A DNA stretch of 64,000 bases from Solea solea (taxonomy: Eukaryota; Chordata; Actinopteri; Pleuronectiformes; Soleidae), in assembly GCF_958295425.1 (NCBI RefSeq), contig NC_081140.1:10175698-10239697 (forward strand), read 5' to 3'. Each line of letters starts with the position of its first letter. Within the stretch, counting starts at the first letter, position 1. Of this stretch, positions 61,610-64,000 are shown piece by piece. The position numbers and the translations under genes are program-made. The notes beneath the pieces are model-generated. The model saw only the letters and a list, made by a program, of their open reading frames with translations, did not search any database and was not told the DNA's origin.

Positions 61610-61703
61610 CACAAAGTTCTCAAGTGCAGAGCACAGTCACAACGGAAGAGACAACACCGTTTCTCTGGCTCTGTGTGACTGCTCTGCACTTGAGAACTTT
61701 GTG
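61610..61703. other. Pre-miRNA-sized hairpin (30-bp stem, 94 nt)
   Basis: Positions 61610-61633 are perfectly complementary to 61680-61703 (24 bp). After a 2-nt bulge on the left arm (61634-61635), 61636-61641 pairs with 61674-61679 (6 bp more), leaving a 32-nt loop with a possible 5-bp inner stem. The palindrome makes both strands foldable. On the plus strand the 3' arm contains TGCACTTGAGAACTTTGTG, close to the 3' part of the miR-148/152 family as I remember it, but the seed region differs. A small inverted duplication or MITE fragment explains it equally well. No target duplication is visible in the flanks. Confidence 0.6.
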
Positions 61704-64000
61704 ATGAATATTTTCCACTCGTATGCACTAAGTTAAGCCAACAGAAATATCTTAATGCCATGCTGACCAAGAGTAAGAGCAGCCCCGGGACAAACGCTTG
61801 TTGTAAATGAAGGAAGAGGGGAAATGTTTTGCAGAGGAAAGAGGGGAAACTTTTCTCTGTGATGGAAGCCAAATTTGATTTCTGTGGAAGCAAATGTAAT
61901 TTCTCTACCTGGGTTTGGAGATGTTTCCTTTTGATAGCACACATCGCTTACTTATTATATTGTTTTGTCTTCAGTACATACACAGTATATATAGTACATA
62001 CAGTATACACATGCCTTAATATGTCAAACTCCCCTCTCTCCTCCATTAAAAGTGTCTTCTCCGTAGGGGACAGCAGGTTTATTCAAGGCTGTGCGCATAT
62101 GCTCCAGGGAGGATATGTCCTCTACGCACACTTATACCCATACACGGCATCAGTGATAAGTTTGTGTAAAGATGTTACTTTTGTCTCTTTCCCCTTTCCT
62201 CTTTGCCGCATGCCTCTCCGTAGTCTCAGCGTCATGCAGAAGAAAAGTCAGTGAGCAAACAGACTGGTTTGTTTAGGCTCTGCCAGATGTTGGGAGGATC
62301 CCTTTGCTGCAGCGGAATATCAAGAGGTCACTACCCGTTTCACTGAAGCGTGTTAGCTGATGCAAAACACACCATTTGACATTTGGTCATTTCGGTAAAA
62401 TGCTTTTTTTTTTAACCTGAATGTAACGCTGTGACCTGGTTTCACGCCACACAAGCTTCTGTAGCTTGTCCTGCAAGTCGGGATGAAGTCTCCAGGATGC
62501 ATTGTTGAAAATAAGGTTTTAATTAGGGACCATCATTTCCAAAAATATATGAATTGTTGTTGTTTTTTTTTTTAAACTTCCAGCCAATGACATGCTCTGT
62601 TTTCTTTGTACCGGAGACTGGAGTTTGTCTCCCTCTCCTGCTTGTCACTCTTTCCACTCAGTCACGTGTGTAGCTGTGGTTTTTACAAAGACTGCACCAA
62701 AGTGGAAAGAATTAAATGTCAGTGTTCTGCCCTTCTTCTCTTTTTCGCTATACTGTAAATGTTATGAGCAGCACCAGAAACCAGAAAAGAAAGCTTGTAC
62801 AAGGATGGTAAAAGACATGCAAATGAAAAAAACGTGTGACCAAAGTCCAAACCTTCATAAGAAGGTCTTTGCTCTTTGGACCCTTTTCAAGCTTAACCCC
62901 TAAGATTAATAGTGCAGTCGTAGCATCTTGGACAGCCATGAGTGTGGGTGACAAAACCAGATGCAGTGTTGATACCATGCGTATAGCACAGTAAGCAGGT
63001 TTCACCGACTCTCCTCCCCTGGGGCACGTGGTAATTAGCTTTTCTCCCCATCTCCTCCCTTCTTCCTTATTTTGCTGTCGGAAAAAAAAACTGAATATTT
63101 TGTGGGGGGAATTTAAAAGTGCTTGTCGTGAAACTAATTTCGGATCTATTTTGGTGATCTGTCAGCGGGGTGGCGTCCCTGTTGCTCGACATGACAGCAG
63201 TGACAAAGTCATGAAAGGGATGCTAATGAAGGCAATAAGAACATCACAAGGTGAACATTTACCACGGGGCATTTCATTATTCAGACCTCAGTGGTATTCC
63301 ATCTCTCGTTTCCAACTCCCATTGGTACTCCCTCACCTCCCCCATTTGCCTTCCCCCTCCAGGTTCCACGGATTGTTGTGGGAATTATTCCATTTCGCTC
63401 TTCAAACCCACCATTATTAGTCCGAGCAGAGTTCTTAGGAACCAAGGTGAACATGGACAGTATGATCCCCACTTTAAGACTAAATAACATAATATGGCAT
63501 GTAAATAAATAAAGAAACACAGTAAAGTCTTTACAGTGAGGTCTTGTAAGAGATGCAGTATTTGTTTGTGTGTGTGTGTTGTTTGTGTCATCAGTCAGTA
63601 AATAATAAAAAACCACCACAGCTGCATGTCAGTAAATTGTTGATACTTTGCCTGATGAGACACGAGTTAAAAAAATAAAATGATTTTGTTGTTCAGCACA
63701 AGAATAGGAATAAGTAATTACAAAGGAAGGAAGCATTTTCCAGGAACTACGAGTGAGGTATTGCTAATTAGCCATTAGGTCTGTGTTGCTCCTCACTTAT
63801 TCCTCGGTAATAGCTCCGTGTAACGTCACTTTTAAGTGTTACAGACAAAAACTCAGCAGAGAGGTCGCTGAGCGAGGTGAGGAGGATTATCAAATTTGAT
63901 CCCTTCAAAGAGCCACAGGAGCAGAGTATTCATGAGTTAGGGCCTTGAAACTACAGGGAGACTAATGTAGTGGGCCATATGCAAAACATGTTTTAATGGG
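61704..64000. other. Non-coding stretch to window end
   Basis: No exon or transposon end recognised. A T run lies near 62404-62412 and 62561-62573, a C/T-rich patch at about 63028-63075 and a short TG run near 63569-63580. Confidence 0.5.

Noticed and set aside
1..64000. CRISPR arrays, operons, prophage or other bacterial systems
   Set aside because: No regularly spaced direct repeats with unique spacers, no clustered long reading frames and no ribosome binding site pattern. The DNA is vertebrate in character.

Overview
This window looks like ordinary vertebrate nuclear DNA, most likely from a ray-finned (teleost) fish. The grounds are: no bacterial-style operons or long open reading frames (the longest stretches are random or low-complexity); many (CA/GT)n microsatellites; a tRNA-headed SINE; and several non-autonomous DNA transposons (hAT-type with 8-bp target duplications, a TTAA-flanked fold-back element) whose end sequences I recognise as common in teleost genomes. 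I could not run any database search, so the species is not named.

Protein-coding content is very sparse. The best candidate transcript start is near 21.86-22.38 kb on the + strand: a C/T- then GA-rich leader that becomes CpG-rich, with several short upstream ORFs, a start codon with A at -3 (22346) and a strong GTAAGT donor at 22377. If real, everything to its right is a first intron of more than 41 kb, and everything to its left is upstream DNA or belongs to another gene. Two further candidate internal exons lie upstream (271-382 and 5984-6088), plus a possible 33-nt micro-exon (9043-9075). None matches a family I can name.

The best supported features are mobile elements. They are: an hAT end at the left edge (1-172); a short MITE (2980-3118); a 655-bp hAT derivative with a decayed BED zinc finger (6635-7289); a 5'-truncated SINE (12618-12895) and an hAT end (12935 on); a 175-bp hAT MITE (20250-20424); a 353-bp hAT MITE (33336-33688); a full-length SINE with target duplication (38638-39024); a 382-bp hAT deletion derivative that still carries a 113-codon open frame (39525-39906); and a 420-bp TTAA-flanked fold-back element (54307-54726). 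Two copies of one dispersed repeat, next to GT tracts and in opposite orientations, lie at 16.0 and 49.0 kb.

The rest is non-coding DNA with simple repeats. Several stretches (about 18, 28, 31, 37, 42 and 60 kb) have the texture of conserved non-coding sequence, but that needs a cross-species alignment. A near-perfect pre-miRNA-sized hairpin at 61610-61703 is the most interesting unexplained structure. I see no new multi-gene system here.
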